NCBI RefSeq assembly: GCF_900231835.1 | Contig: NZ_OCTN01000002.1 | Location: forward strand, 310,001-374,000 | Source: Pontivivens marinum | GTDB taxonomy: Bacteria > Pseudomonadota > Alphaproteobacteria > Rhodobacterales > Rhodobacteraceae | Length of the DNA stretch: 64,000 nucleotides | Reading direction: 5' to 3' | Part shown: one piece after another, positions 29,532 to 36,925 of the stretch | Layout: every line of letters starts with the position of its first letter | Numbering within the stretch: the stretch's first letter is position 1 | The notes under the pieces: model-generated | What the model was told of the DNA's origin: nothing | Databases searched by the model: none | The model's input: only the letters and a program-made list of their open reading frames with translations | Translations under genes and position numbers: made by a program

Positions 29532-29768
29532 ATGGCGAATGATAAGCAAAACCTGCAGGATGCCTTTCTAAATAACGTACGTAAGGCGAAAATTCCCGTA
29601 ACAATATTTCTCGTAAACGGTGTGAAATTGCAGGGCGTCATCACTTGGTTCGACAACTTCTGCGTATTACTGCGCCGTGATGGGCAGAGCCAACTTGTGT
29701 ATAAGCACGCGATTTCGACGATTATGCCGTCACAACCGGTTAATCTATACGAACCTGAAACAGACTGA
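29532..29768 (+). CDS. hfq: RNA chaperone Hfq
   Basis: Hfq forms a hexameric Sm ring that helps small RNAs pair with mRNAs. The 78-residue product is the short alphaproteobacterial form with almost no C-terminal tail. Sm1 reads [19 protein letters not shown] and Sm2 contains the RNA-binding YKHAIS (57-62). ATG 29532 is preceded by GGAG at 29519-29522; the in-frame GTG at 29517 is rejected because Hfq begins MANDKQ here. It is followed after 5 bases by hflX, the standard hfq-hflX pair. Confidence 0.97.
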   Translation: MANDKQNLQDAFLNNVRKAKIPVTIFLVNGVKLQGVITWFDNFCVLLRRDGQSQLVYKHAISTIMPSQPVNLYEPETD

Positions 29769-29773
29769 TTTTA

Positions 29774-31120
29774 ATGACACGCACCGCTGTACTACATCCT
29801 GATCTCCGCAAGGGGCATCAAAGACGTGCGCCAGAAAACGCGCTCGCCGAAGCTATTTCGCTGGCCAATGCGCTGTCCGGCCTAGAAGTGATCGAGGGGA
29901 AAGTTGTCCCTGTACCCAAGCCGCGCGCCGGCTATCTGTTCGGTTCGGGTAAGACGGCTGAACTGGCCCAATGGATCGAGGATGAGAAAATCGAGCTCGT
30001 CGTCATCGACGGGCCGGTTACTCCTGTTCAGCAGCGGAACCTTGAAAAAGCGCTTAAATGCAAGCTGTTGGATCGAACCGGTCTGATCCTGGAGATATTT
30101 GCCGATCGCGCGCAAACCCGTGAGGGCGTGTTGCAGGTCGATCTGGCTGCGCTGGGTTATCAGCGTACGCGGCTGGTGCGATCGTGGACACACCTGGAGC
30201 GGCAACGTGGCGGATTGGGCTTCGTTGGTGGCCCCGGTGAAACGCAGATCGAGGCAGATCGGCGGGCTTTGGATGAGCGGATCAACCAGATCCGTCGTGC
30301 GCTGGAAAAGGTTGTCAAAACCCGTGGTCTGCACCGTAAGGCGCGGGCCAAGGTGCCATATCCGATTGTGGCCTTGGTTGGATATACAAACGCTGGAAAA
30401 TCAACGCTTTTCAATAAGTTGAGCGGTGCAGATGTGATGGCGAAGGACATGCTGTTCGCCACATTGGACCCGACGATGCGGTCCATTGAGCTGCCATCAG
30501 GTCAGAACATTATCCTGTCAGATACGGTTGGTTTCATCTCGGACTTGCCGACGCAATTGGTTGCTGCGTTCCGCGCGACGCTGGAAGAAGTGCTGGACGC
30601 TGACCTGATCCTGCATGTCCGCGATATTTCCCATCCGGAGAGCGAGGCGCAGGCCAAGGACGTGCGTGACATTCTGGAAAATCTGGGCGTTTCCGAGGAG
30701 CAACGCGACGGGATGATCGAGATTTGGAACAAGGTCGATCTACTTGATTCCGAAGGTCTTTCTGCGGCGGAGCGCGTTGCCGGACGGCATGAGAAGCATC
30801 TAGCGATCTCTGCCACGACGGGCCGTAATCTGGACCAATTATGCGACATGATCGACGGCACAGTACGTGATCCGATCCTGTATGAAACGCTGGACATGCC
30901 GATCAGCGCCGGTGAAGCGACTGCGTGGCTATATGCGCGAAAGCTTGTCGTATCCAGCAATATCAAGGATTTGCGGATGCTGTTGGAGGTCGAGTGGACC
31001 CATAAGCAGAAAGAGCAGTTTTATAAGCTGCATCGCGGCGATTTCGACATTCCTGATCTCGAACCCGAGGAGCCTGAGGTCGATGAGTCTGAAAAGACGC
31101 CTTGGCACCCAGATGACTGA
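29774..31120 (+). CDS. hflX: Ribosome-associated GTPase HflX
   Basis: HflX is a GTPase that splits stalled or stress-inactivated 70S ribosomes. The 448-residue protein has an N-terminal nucleotide-binding domain (GYLFGSGKTAEL, VIDGPVTPVQQRNLEK), a glycine-rich helical linker (RQRGGLGFVGGPGETQIE) and a G domain with G1 GYTNAGKS (203-210) and G3 DTVG (250-253). The C-terminus is acidic. It starts 5 bases after the hfq stop. Confidence 0.95.
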   Translation: MTRTAVLHPDLRKGHQRRAPENALAEAISLANALSGLEVIEGKVVPVPKPRAGYLFGSGKTAELAQWIEDEKIELVVIDGPVTPVQQRNLEKALKCKLLDRTGLILEIFADRAQTREGVLQVDLAALGYQRTRLVRSWTHLERQRGGLGFVGGPGETQIEADRRALDERINQIRRALEKVVKTRGLHRKARAKVPYPIVALVGYTNAGKSTLFNKLSGADVMAKDMLFATLDPTMRSIELPSGQNIILSDTVGFISDLPTQLVAAFRATLEEVLDADLILHVRDISHPESEAQAKDVRDILENLGVSEEQRDGMIEIWNKVDLLDSEGLSAAERVAGRHEKHLAISATTGRNLDQLCDMIDGTVRDPILYETLDMPISAGEATAWLYARKLVVSSNIKDLRMLLEVEWTHKQKEQFYKLHRGDFDIPDLEPEEPEVDESEKTPWHPDD

Positions 31121-31250
31121 TTTAACATAATTATCATTATGCAGCACTTCATCGAGACAATTCCGGGTCGAAAACCGTCCTCGACTAACTGGCTGCAAAG
31201 CGGCTTATTTCCGGCTGCTATGTGGCTGCGCACTAAAACAGTCAGGAACT

Positions 31251-31281
31251 CGCGGCCTAAACAGACTTACTTTGGGCCGCG
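31251..31281. other. Hairpin between hflX and DUF502 gene
   Basis: Inverted repeat CGCGGCCTAAA (31251-31261) and TTTGGGCCGCG (31271-31281), 11 bp with one G-T pair and a 9-base loop. It lies in the 207-base spacer after hflX. No T run follows on the plus strand. It could end the long ntr-hfq-hflX transcript or separate it from the DUF502 gene. Confidence 0.4.
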
Positions 31282-31327
31282 TCCTCTCCTAGATTGAAAG
31301 CTAACTCTCACGAAGTGGTCCGGATTG

Positions 31328-32050
31328 ATGGCAAAAGCACCTAGAACCCGTCGCAGGACGAAACGTCGTGCGACGGTTGCGCAGCGTTGGCGTGGAAACT
31401 TTCTGACCGGTCTGGTGATCGTTGCGCCGATTGGTTTGACGATCTGGCTGATTTGGACGGTCATCACCTTCATCGATGCGAAGGTCGTTCCGTTGGTGCC
31501 CAGCGGCTATAATCCGGGCACCTATCTTGGCAATGATGTCCCCGGCTTTGGCGTCATCATTTTTTTGCTGTTCACGGCTGTGATCGGTTGGCTGACCAAG
31601 GGTCTGGTTGGTCGATCCATCCTGCGCTGGGGTGAAAATCTGGTTGAACGTATGCCGGTTATCGGTGGCGTTTATAACGGCATCAAGCAGATAGCTGAAA
31701 CGATCCTGAGCCAATCCGGCAGTTCGTTCAAGCAAGCCTGTCTGATCGAATATCCGCGCAAGGGAATTTGGGCTGTCGCGTTCGTTTCGACCGAGACCAA
31801 GGGTGAAGTGTCGAACCGCCTGCCAGAGGAGCAGCTGATCTCCGTCTTTCTGCCAACCACTCCAAACCCGACCAGCGGGTTTCTGTTATTCGTACCGCGC
31901 GCCGAAATGGTGATGCTGGATATGGATGTGGAGGATGCGGCGAAGTTGATCATCTCCGCCGGTCTGGTCACCCCCCCTACTGCGGCGGAGAAAGCTGCCG
32001 GTGTGCGAGTTGCAAATCGTAAAGGCGAGCCTGTGCGGCGCAGCGCGTAG
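31328..32050 (+). CDS. DUF502 family membrane protein
   Basis: A 240-residue inner-membrane protein of unknown function. A basic N-terminus (many Arg/Lys in residues 4-22) precedes TM1 (25-48) and TM2 (72-92), then a soluble domain with RMPVIGGVYNGIKQI, VAFVSTETKGEV and VFLPTTPNPTSGFLLFVPR, all typical of DUF502. The topology is probably N-in/C-in. The start is ATG 31328; an adjoining TTG one codon upstream is ignored. It ends 125 bases before the convergent binding-protein gene, with a strong stem-loop between. Confidence 0.88.
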   Translation: MAKAPRTRRRTKRRATVAQRWRGNFLTGLVIVAPIGLTIWLIWTVITFIDAKVVPLVPSGYNPGTYLGNDVPGFGVIIFLLFTAVIGWLTKGLVGRSILRWGENLVERMPVIGGVYNGIKQIAETILSQSGSSFKQACLIEYPRKGIWAVAFVSTETKGEVSNRLPEEQLISVFLPTTPNPTSGFLLFVPRAEMVMLDMDVEDAAKLIISAGLVTPPTAAEKAAGVRVANRKGEPVRRSA

Positions 32051-32119
32051 TATAGATGGAGCTATAGTTAAGTATCTAAATGCAATAATCTGACGCATAC
32101 TGATAATTATGTTATTTAT

Positions 32120-32154
32120 GGCGATTTCGCAATTATATTAACTGCGAAATCGCC
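32120..32154. terminator. Stem-loop between convergent genes
   Basis: A 12-bp perfect stem GGCGATTTCGCA/TGCGAAATCGCC with an 11-base AT-rich loop, midway between the DUF502 gene (plus) and the solute-binding-protein gene (minus). The flanks are AT-rich but without a long T run, so bidirectional termination is likely rather than certain. Confidence 0.6.
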
Positions 32155-32175
32155 AAGTATAGATTCCGCCTTTAC

Positions 32176-33963
32176 TTATTTTACCTCTGACCACCACACA
32201 TCAGGCATAAAGCCGATCCAGTAACCGTAGATTGGCAGATTGTCCGCGGGGTAATGCAGCTCCGCCTTATGTGCCACGCGCACCAGAGGTGAGTACCAGA
32301 ACGGGATCACGTAGCGACCGGTCGTCAGAACGCGGTCCAGTGCGTTGACAGCAGAGACGAAATCCTCGCGTCCCTCGGAGGACAGGATCGCATCGATCAT
32401 GGCGCCAGCGGCAGGAGCATCTATGCCCGCGTAGTTCCGCGTGCCCTGCCCCTGAACCCCGCGTGAGCCCCAGTAATTGATCTGCTCTGTCCCCGGCGAC
32501 AATGACAGGCCCCATGTGTGGGCGATCATGTCGTAATCATAGGTGTTCAGGCGTTCGGCATATTGGGCGCTGTCTACCAGTGACATTTCCATCGTGATGC
32601 CCAGCCGTTGCAGTGCCTCGGCGAAGATGTTGGTCACAGCCTCGTTGGCGGAGGAGGATAGCAACATCTCAAACACAAAGGGCTCACCTGCCCCGTTTTG
32701 CAGTACGCCATCATTTAGCGTCCAGCCCGCCTGTGTCAGCAGATCCTGCGCGGCACGCAGGTTGCGGCGGTTGCGCAGATCGGCTGTGCCAACCGGCAGC
32801 GTGTAGTCGCTGAGCACGTCGGCGGGCAGATCGGTGAGGTATGGTTCCAGCAATTCGCGCTCACGCGCGGATGCCTCTCCCTCAAACCCCAGCAAAGAGT
32901 TGTCGAAGTAGCTTTCGATCCGGCCAGGTACCCCGGCATTCAAACGCTCATTGATGAATTCGAAGTTAAAGACGTGCAGCAAGGCATCGCGCACACGGAT
33001 ATCGGCAAAGATCGGTGAGCGTGTGTTAAAGACGAGGCCAGACATGCCTGTTGGCCGCTGATGTGCCACCTCTGACTGCACGATGTCGCCACGCTCCACT
33101 GCGGGGAAGTTATATTGCTCAACCCATTTCGCCTCATCATATTCGACGTGATAGGATGTTTCACCTGAGGTGAAAGCCTGCCATGCGGCCTCTCCATCTC
33201 CGAAGAACTCGTAGCGGATCGCGTCGAGGTTATGGCGGCCCACGTTGAAATTCAGGTCGGCGCCCCAGTAGTCGGGATTGCGGTCAAACTGGATAAAGCG
33301 GCCCGTGTCGAAATCCCCGATTGTGTAGGGACCGGATGCAATGAAGGGGCGCAGCGAGCTTTCCGTGAAATCGACATCGTCCCAATCTGCCTTTTTCAGC
33401 ACGGGGCGCAGGCCGAGGATCAGGGGCAATTCGCGGCTGTCACCCGTCAGGTTAAAGCGGACAGAACGCTCACCGGTTTGTTCGGTACTGACGACGCCAT
33501 CCCATGCGGAGCGGTAGCGGGCGTGGCCCTGCTCACCCATAGTTTCAAAGGACCAGATCACGTCCTCAACCGTGACGGGTGAACCGTCAGAGAATCGGGC
33601 GGCGGGGTTCAGGTGGAATTCAACCCATGTGCGATCGTCTGCCATCTCCACCGATTCGGCCAATAACCCGTATAGGGTGAATGGCTCATCATAACTTCTA
33701 CCCAAGAGCGATTCTGCCACATGGGCGCGGGTTCCATATGGCGCACTTCCTTTTTGAATAAAGGGGTTGAGGCTATCAAACGACCCGCGAGCGCCCTCAA
33801 CAATGATTCCGCCAGTGGGTGCTTCTGGGTTAACGTATGGTAAATGCGCGAAATCTGGTGGCAGAGCAGGCTCTCCATACATTGCAATGCCATGTTGGGG
33901 CTGCGCGGCGGCAGCCGAGGCAGTCAGAAGGACCACCGCTGCTATTGAACTAATTCGTGACAT
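32176..33963 (-). CDS. Peptide-type ABC transporter substrate-binding protein (YejA-like, family 5)
   Basis: A 595-residue periplasmic binding protein with a signal peptide (MSRISSIAAVVLLTASAAAA). The family 5 (SBP_bac_5) features include HGIAMYGEPALPPDFAHLPY, GSFDSLNPFI, SVEDVIWSFE-like region VTVEDVIWSFETM and FNPDYWG-like FDRNPDYWGAD. The N-terminal sequence and size resemble YejA, a binding protein for oligopeptide/microcin-C-type substrates. No permease or ATPase gene lies nearby, so it either serves a distant transporter or is an orphan. A divergent promoter pair lies upstream, and a probable small RNA gene runs the other way. Confidence 0.88.
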   Translation of the reverse strand: MSRISSIAAVVLLTASAAAAQPQHGIAMYGEPALPPDFAHLPYVNPEAPTGGIIVEGARGSFDSLNPFIQKGSAPYGTRAHVAESLLGRSYDEPFTLYGLLAESVEMADDRTWVEFHLNPAARFSDGSPVTVEDVIWSFETMGEQGHARYRSAWDGVVSTEQTGERSVRFNLTGDSRELPLILGLRPVLKKADWDDVDFTESSLRPFIASGPYTIGDFDTGRFIQFDRNPDYWGADLNFNVGRHNLDAIRYEFFGDGEAAWQAFTSGETSYHVEYDEAKWVEQYNFPAVERGDIVQSEVAHQRPTGMSGLVFNTRSPIFADIRVRDALLHVFNFEFINERLNAGVPGRIESYFDNSLLGFEGEASARERELLEPYLTDLPADVLSDYTLPVGTADLRNRRNLRAAQDLLTQAGWTLNDGVLQNGAGEPFVFEMLLSSSANEAVTNIFAEALQRLGITMEMSLVDSAQYAERLNTYDYDMIAHTWGLSLSPGTEQINYWGSRGVQGQGTRNYAGIDAPAAGAMIDAILSSEGREDFVSAVNALDRVLTTGRYVIPFWYSPLVRVAHKAELHYPADNLPIYGYWIGFMPDVWWSEVK

Positions 33964-34004
33964 ATCTGCACCAGTTATCTGTTTCTTATGGGTTAATTGG
34001 GATC

Positions 34005-34033
34005 ATACTACAGGCCCAGATGCGGGTCGGCAA
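34005..34033 (-). promoter_or_regulatory. Likely promoter of the binding-protein gene
   Basis: On the minus strand TTGCCG (34033-34028), a 17-base spacer and TAGTAT (34010-34005) lie about 40 bases before the binding-protein start. It is back to back with the plus-strand promoter at 34044-34072, with an A tract (34032-34038) between the two -35 elements. Confidence 0.5.
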
Positions 34034-34043
34034 AAAAATAACT

Positions 34044-34072
34044 TTGTCATGCCCCGACATAATCCCTATATT
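34044..34072 (+). promoter_or_regulatory. Strong sigma-70 promoter of a putative small RNA
   Basis: TTGTCA at 34044-34049, an exact 17-base spacer and TATATT at 34067-34072: five of six matches to each consensus hexamer. Transcription would start near A34079. No protein gene lies downstream on this strand before the terminator at 34127-34154. Confidence 0.65.
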
Positions 34073-34078
34073 GGGCTT

Positions 34079-34154
34079 ACTGCTCGATAGGTTTCTTGCC
34101 TGTATGAAACCTGCCTCAATACTTTACCCCCTCGCGTGCGAGGGGGTTTTTTTT
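34079..34154 (+). ncRNA. Putative small RNA of about 76 nt
   Basis: Between a near-consensus promoter (34044-34072) and a textbook intrinsic terminator (34127-34154) lies a stretch with no complete ORF: the only ATG (34104) runs through the terminator. The predicted RNA has a first hairpin, AGGTTTC/GAAACCT (34089-34095 with 34106-34112, loop of 10), a single-stranded linker with UCAAUACUUUA, and the terminator hairpin with eight T residues. This is the layout of a trans-acting small RNA, and the 3' poly-U would suit Hfq, which is encoded at 29.5 kb. I do not recognise an Rfam family. The promoter-terminator pairing is seen directly; the function is inferred. Confidence 0.6.
34127..34154 (+). 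terminator. Strong intrinsic terminator without an upstream protein gene
   Basis: A 9-bp perfect stem CCCCCTCGC/GCGAGGGGG with a two-base loop as drawn (likely opening to four), followed by eight T residues. Its orientation is plus, while both neighbouring protein genes are minus, so it ends the putative small RNA. Confidence 0.92.
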
Positions 34155-34194
34155 CGGGTTACGTCTGGCAAATTTCAGCATCCCTGAATCGAAA

Positions 34195-34221
34195 CATCCG
34201 CCAGCGGTCAGCCAGCGGATG
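34195..34221 (-). terminator. Hairpin downstream of the YHYH gene
   Basis: Inverted repeat CATCCGC/GCGGATG with a 13-base loop; on the minus strand it is followed by TTTCG, about 50 bases past the YHYH-gene stop. It overlaps one copy of a 13-base direct repeat CCGCCAGCGGTCA (34198-34210 and 34251-34263). The T run is weak, so terminator function is moderate in confidence. Confidence 0.4.
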
Positions 34222-34267
34222 CTTGATCTAGATCGGAATGTACGGCGTTGCCGCCAGCGGTCAAATT

Positions 34268-35443
34268 TTAACGTGGAGGTTGTGGCAAAACCGCGCGCAA
34301 CTCGTCCTCGCTAACACCCAATGCGTGTGCTGCTGCGGCAACGTCCAGATCACGCCCGCCTGCGTCCTCAACTGCCTGCATGAATGTATCGGCTGTAACG
34401 CCCAATGTCGCAGCGGCCTCCTCAAAGCCCGGAGGCATCATTCCGTCAGGTCCACCATCCGTGGGGCGAGGAGGTTCGTTCCGGCCACCAGCGCCCGCGT
34501 TCTGCGCGCCTACGCCCGCTGTTGCTGTAGTGGTGAAGTTATCCACGGCCTGCACACCGTTGAGGCAGGATGGCAGGTTCGGGAACTCGTCCGAGGCGTG
34601 GTAGTGATACACCTCCTCACCCGTTGCGGTGATACCCACATGGCCACCACATTGATCTAGCCCCTCAGGCGTGGAGCCGTCCGCCTCCAGACTGCCAAAC
34701 ATCGCGAAGCCGTCAAAGGCGTAGCCGAACTGCGCGGTTGCATCCTGTGTCACGGTGCAATCGGCGATGACGTCCTCATTTTCGAACACTGTCTGAACGT
34801 CGGTGGAGGTGGCGTGCCAGTGATACCAACCGCCCGGATCAATATGCCCGCCGCAGGTGTCCAGTGCGGGCATATGGCCTGTCGCCTGAATCGAGGGGGC
34901 ATCAGAAAAGATCGGAACGCCGTCCAGCGCCACGCCGACCTTTACTACCGTGCCTAGGCTGGTTGGCTCATCTGACATAACGGGATAAACGGGCAGCAGG
35001 ATCGTGATTTCAACGCTTTCATCAGCGGAGACGTTGATACAGGCGTGATCGACCGTTGGCTGTTCTGTCGCGTTATCCACGACGTGCACGTTGCCGTCCT
35101 CATCATAGAAGGTGTAGCCCAGCTCATCCATCATGGTCAGGTAGTCACGGTCGATGCGGTACAGGCCCGCATTCTCGCCGGTCCATTCCCAGATGCCGCC
35201 CGCCTCATCCAGCGTTGCCGGACAGAAGGGTCCGATCTCCAGCCCCTCTGGCAGGTAGCCAACCTTGATTTCATGACACTGCGTTTCGGTGCCGTCCTCT
35301 AGCGTGCAGTCAACGATCTGTGGTGCCTCGGTAAAGGCGGTGTCGGTGAAATATGCCGTATCGGAATGAGCCAATGCATAGCTAGGCGCCAGAAGGCACG
35401 TTGCCATCGCCAGATAGACTGGAGTTCGGTTAATAACTGTCAT
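34268..35443 (-). CDS. Exported YHYH-domain protein
   Basis: A 391-residue protein with a signal peptide ending near ALA-HS (residue 26). The central region has the paired motifs GGWYHWHAT and GEEVYHYHAS that define YHYH proteins, plus several cysteines (TQCHE, FCPAT, DTCGG, DQCGG, SCLNG) suggesting disulfides. A Gly/Pro-rich linker (NAGAGGRNEPPRPTDGGPDG) leads to a C-terminal helical segment with two similar units (ATLGVTADTFMQAVEDAGG and HALGVSEDELRAVLPQ). The function is unknown; the His-rich motifs suggest metal binding. It is 14 bases downstream of a MarR regulator and probably cotranscribed with it. Confidence 0.8.
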   Translation of the reverse strand: MTVINRTPVYLAMATCLLAPSYALAHSDTAYFTDTAFTEAPQIVDCTLEDGTETQCHEIKVGYLPEGLEIGPFCPATLDEAGGIWEWTGENAGLYRIDRDYLTMMDELGYTFYDEDGNVHVVDNATEQPTVDHACINVSADESVEITILLPVYPVMSDEPTSLGTVVKVGVALDGVPIFSDAPSIQATGHMPALDTCGGHIDPGGWYHWHATSTDVQTVFENEDVIADCTVTQDATAQFGYAFDGFAMFGSLEADGSTPEGLDQCGGHVGITATGEEVYHYHASDEFPNLPSCLNGVQAVDNFTTTATAGVGAQNAGAGGRNEPPRPTDGGPDGMMPPGFEEAAATLGVTADTFMQAVEDAGGRDLDVAAAAHALGVSEDELRAVLPQPPR

Positions 35444-35457
35444 TTGAAAGTTCCTTT

Positions 35458-35922
35458 TCAGGAGTTTGAAGCAGTCTTTGCCTGTTTCATTCCCGGTGCA
35501 CTACCACCGAGACTGTTGCGCAATTTGCGCGTTAAAGCGGCAAGGGTCGCGGCGTCCTCTGGCCCGATCAGTTCCGCAATTTCGTCATCAATGCTGCGCC
35601 ATGCCTGATGAATGGTATCGAGCAATTCCGTGCCCTGTGGCGTTAGGCGCAGGACATTGCTCCGGGCCTGATCGGGGTCCACTTGTCGTGTAATCAGGCC
35701 AGCCGCCATCAGGCGCACGGTCATTGTGCTCATGCTTGCCGCAGTCACATCAAAGGCACGTGCCAGCTCAACCTGCGACGTCGGCTCCATTCGCGACAGG
35801 GCGTCCAGCACCCGTGCCTGCCGTGGGTGCAGGTCGAGTTCATTGAGGCGGCGGCGCAACTTATCCTCAACCAGATCGCTGGCATGTAAGAGGAAGTGCA
35901 TGAGGTAAGCATCGTTTTTCAT
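35458..35922 (-). CDS. MarR family transcriptional regulator
   Basis: A 154-residue winged-helix regulator. The recognition region reads TSQVELARAFDVTAASMSTMTVRLMAAGLI and the wing DPDQARSNVLRLTPQG. MarR proteins usually repress their own operon and a neighbour until a phenolic or oxidant ligand binds, so the YHYH gene 14 bases downstream is the likely target. Direct repeats ATGCTA (35921-35926 and 35935-35940) flank the start and could be operator half-sites. No Shine-Dalgarno sequence is visible, and a possible promoter (TTGAAA, 17 bases, TACTAA) would place the transcript start at or very near the ATG, so translation may be leaderless. Confidence 0.88.
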   Translation of the reverse strand: MKNDAYLMHFLLHASDLVEDKLRRRLNELDLHPRQARVLDALSRMEPTSQVELARAFDVTAASMSTMTVRLMAAGLITRQVDPDQARSNVLRLTPQGTELLDTIHQAWRSIDDEIAELIGPEDAATLAALTRKLRNSLGGSAPGMKQAKTASNS

Positions 35923-36070
35923 GCTACAGTTAGTATGCTAATGATTGTGTGTTTTCAAGAGGTGCCGCCGCTAACAGCTCGCAATCTGTGAAAATTTACC
36001 ACGCCGCTGTGGCCTTCGCGCGTGCAGCATATACATAGTGGGACAGGAAACACTCGAAAGGAGATCTGCC

Positions 36071-36856
36071 ATGTCTGTTAAAGATAAAGTCGCAATCATC
36101 ACCGGCTCCAATTCCGGTATCGGCCTTGGCGTGGCGGAGGAGCTGGCGCGTTTGGGCGCGCGGGTTGTCCTGAACTCCTTTAGCGATAGTGAGGAAGATC
36201 ACGCGCTGGCCGAACGCATCGCAGCCGAACACGGCACCGATGTGATCTATATCAGCGCCGATATGTCCGACGCGGAGGCGTGCCGTAGCCTCGTCACCAA
36301 GGCTGCCGAGCATTTCGGCACCGTGGACATCCTGATCAACAATGCTGGCATTCAGCACGTTGCCGCGATTGAGGAATTCCCGATCGGTAAGTGGGACGCA
36401 ATCATCGCCATCAACATGTCCAGCGCATTCCACACCACCGCGGCCGCCCTGCCCCTGATGCGCAAATCCGGCTGGGGTCGTGTTGTTAACATCGCCTCCG
36501 CGCATGGTCTGACCGCCTCGCCCTATAAATCCGCCTATGTCGCCGCAAAGCACGGCGTTGTCGGCCTGACCAAGGTTACAGCACTGGAAACCGCGCAGGA
36601 GCCGATCACCGCAAACGCTATCTGCCCCGGCTATGTCATGACGCCTCTGGTGGAAAAGCAAATCCCCGAGACAATGGAAAAATACGGCATGGATCGTGAT
36701 ACCGCCGTTAAGGAAGTCCTGCTGGCCCGTCAGCCATCCAAGGAGTTCGCAACGGTTGAGCAGATTGGCGGCACGGTTGCCTATCTATGCTCGGACGCGG
36801 CGGAGCAGGTTACCGGCACTACAATCAGCATCGATGGCGGCTGGACCGCGCTTTGA
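36071..36856 (+). CDS. bdhA: D-3-hydroxybutyrate dehydrogenase
   Basis: A short-chain dehydrogenase that interconverts 3-hydroxybutyrate and acetoacetate with NAD, used in polyhydroxybutyrate turnover. It has 261 residues: cofactor motif TGSNSGIG (11-18), NNAGIQHV, catalytic Ser143, Tyr156 and Lys160 (SAYVAAKHG). FATVEQIGGTVAYLCSDAAEQVTG and the C-terminal IDGGWTAL are typical of bacterial BDH. The start at 36071 follows AAGGAG by 8 bases; the in-frame ATG at 36038 lacks this. It lies upstream of a patatin-like lipase on the same strand, with a stem-loop between. Confidence 0.93.
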   Translation: MSVKDKVAIITGSNSGIGLGVAEELARLGARVVLNSFSDSEEDHALAERIAAEHGTDVIYISADMSDAEACRSLVTKAAEHFGTVDILINNAGIQHVAAIEEFPIGKWDAIIAINMSSAFHTTAAALPLMRKSGWGRVVNIASAHGLTASPYKSAYVAAKHGVVGLTKVTALETAQEPITANAICPGYVMTPLVEKQIPETMEKYGMDRDTAVKEVLLARQPSKEFATVEQIGGTVAYLCSDAAEQVTGTTISIDGGWTAL

Positions 36857-36865
36857 TCTACACCA

Positions 36866-36895
36866 CCCCACCGGCGGTACGTTTTGCCGGTGGGG
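36866..36895 (+). terminator. Stem-loop after bdhA
   Basis: A 10-bp perfect stem CCCCACCGGC/GCCGGTGGGG with a 10-base loop, followed by GTATTT. It sits 31 bases before the patatin-like gene, so it may attenuate read-through rather than end all transcription. Confidence 0.55.
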
Positions 36896-36925
36896 GTATT
36901 TCACGACAGCAGAAAGCAGGCCCCG

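Noticed and set aside
34104-34187. Short ORF starting MKPASILYPL across the small-RNA terminator
   Set aside because: It would have to be translated through a strong intrinsic terminator and has no ribosome-binding site.
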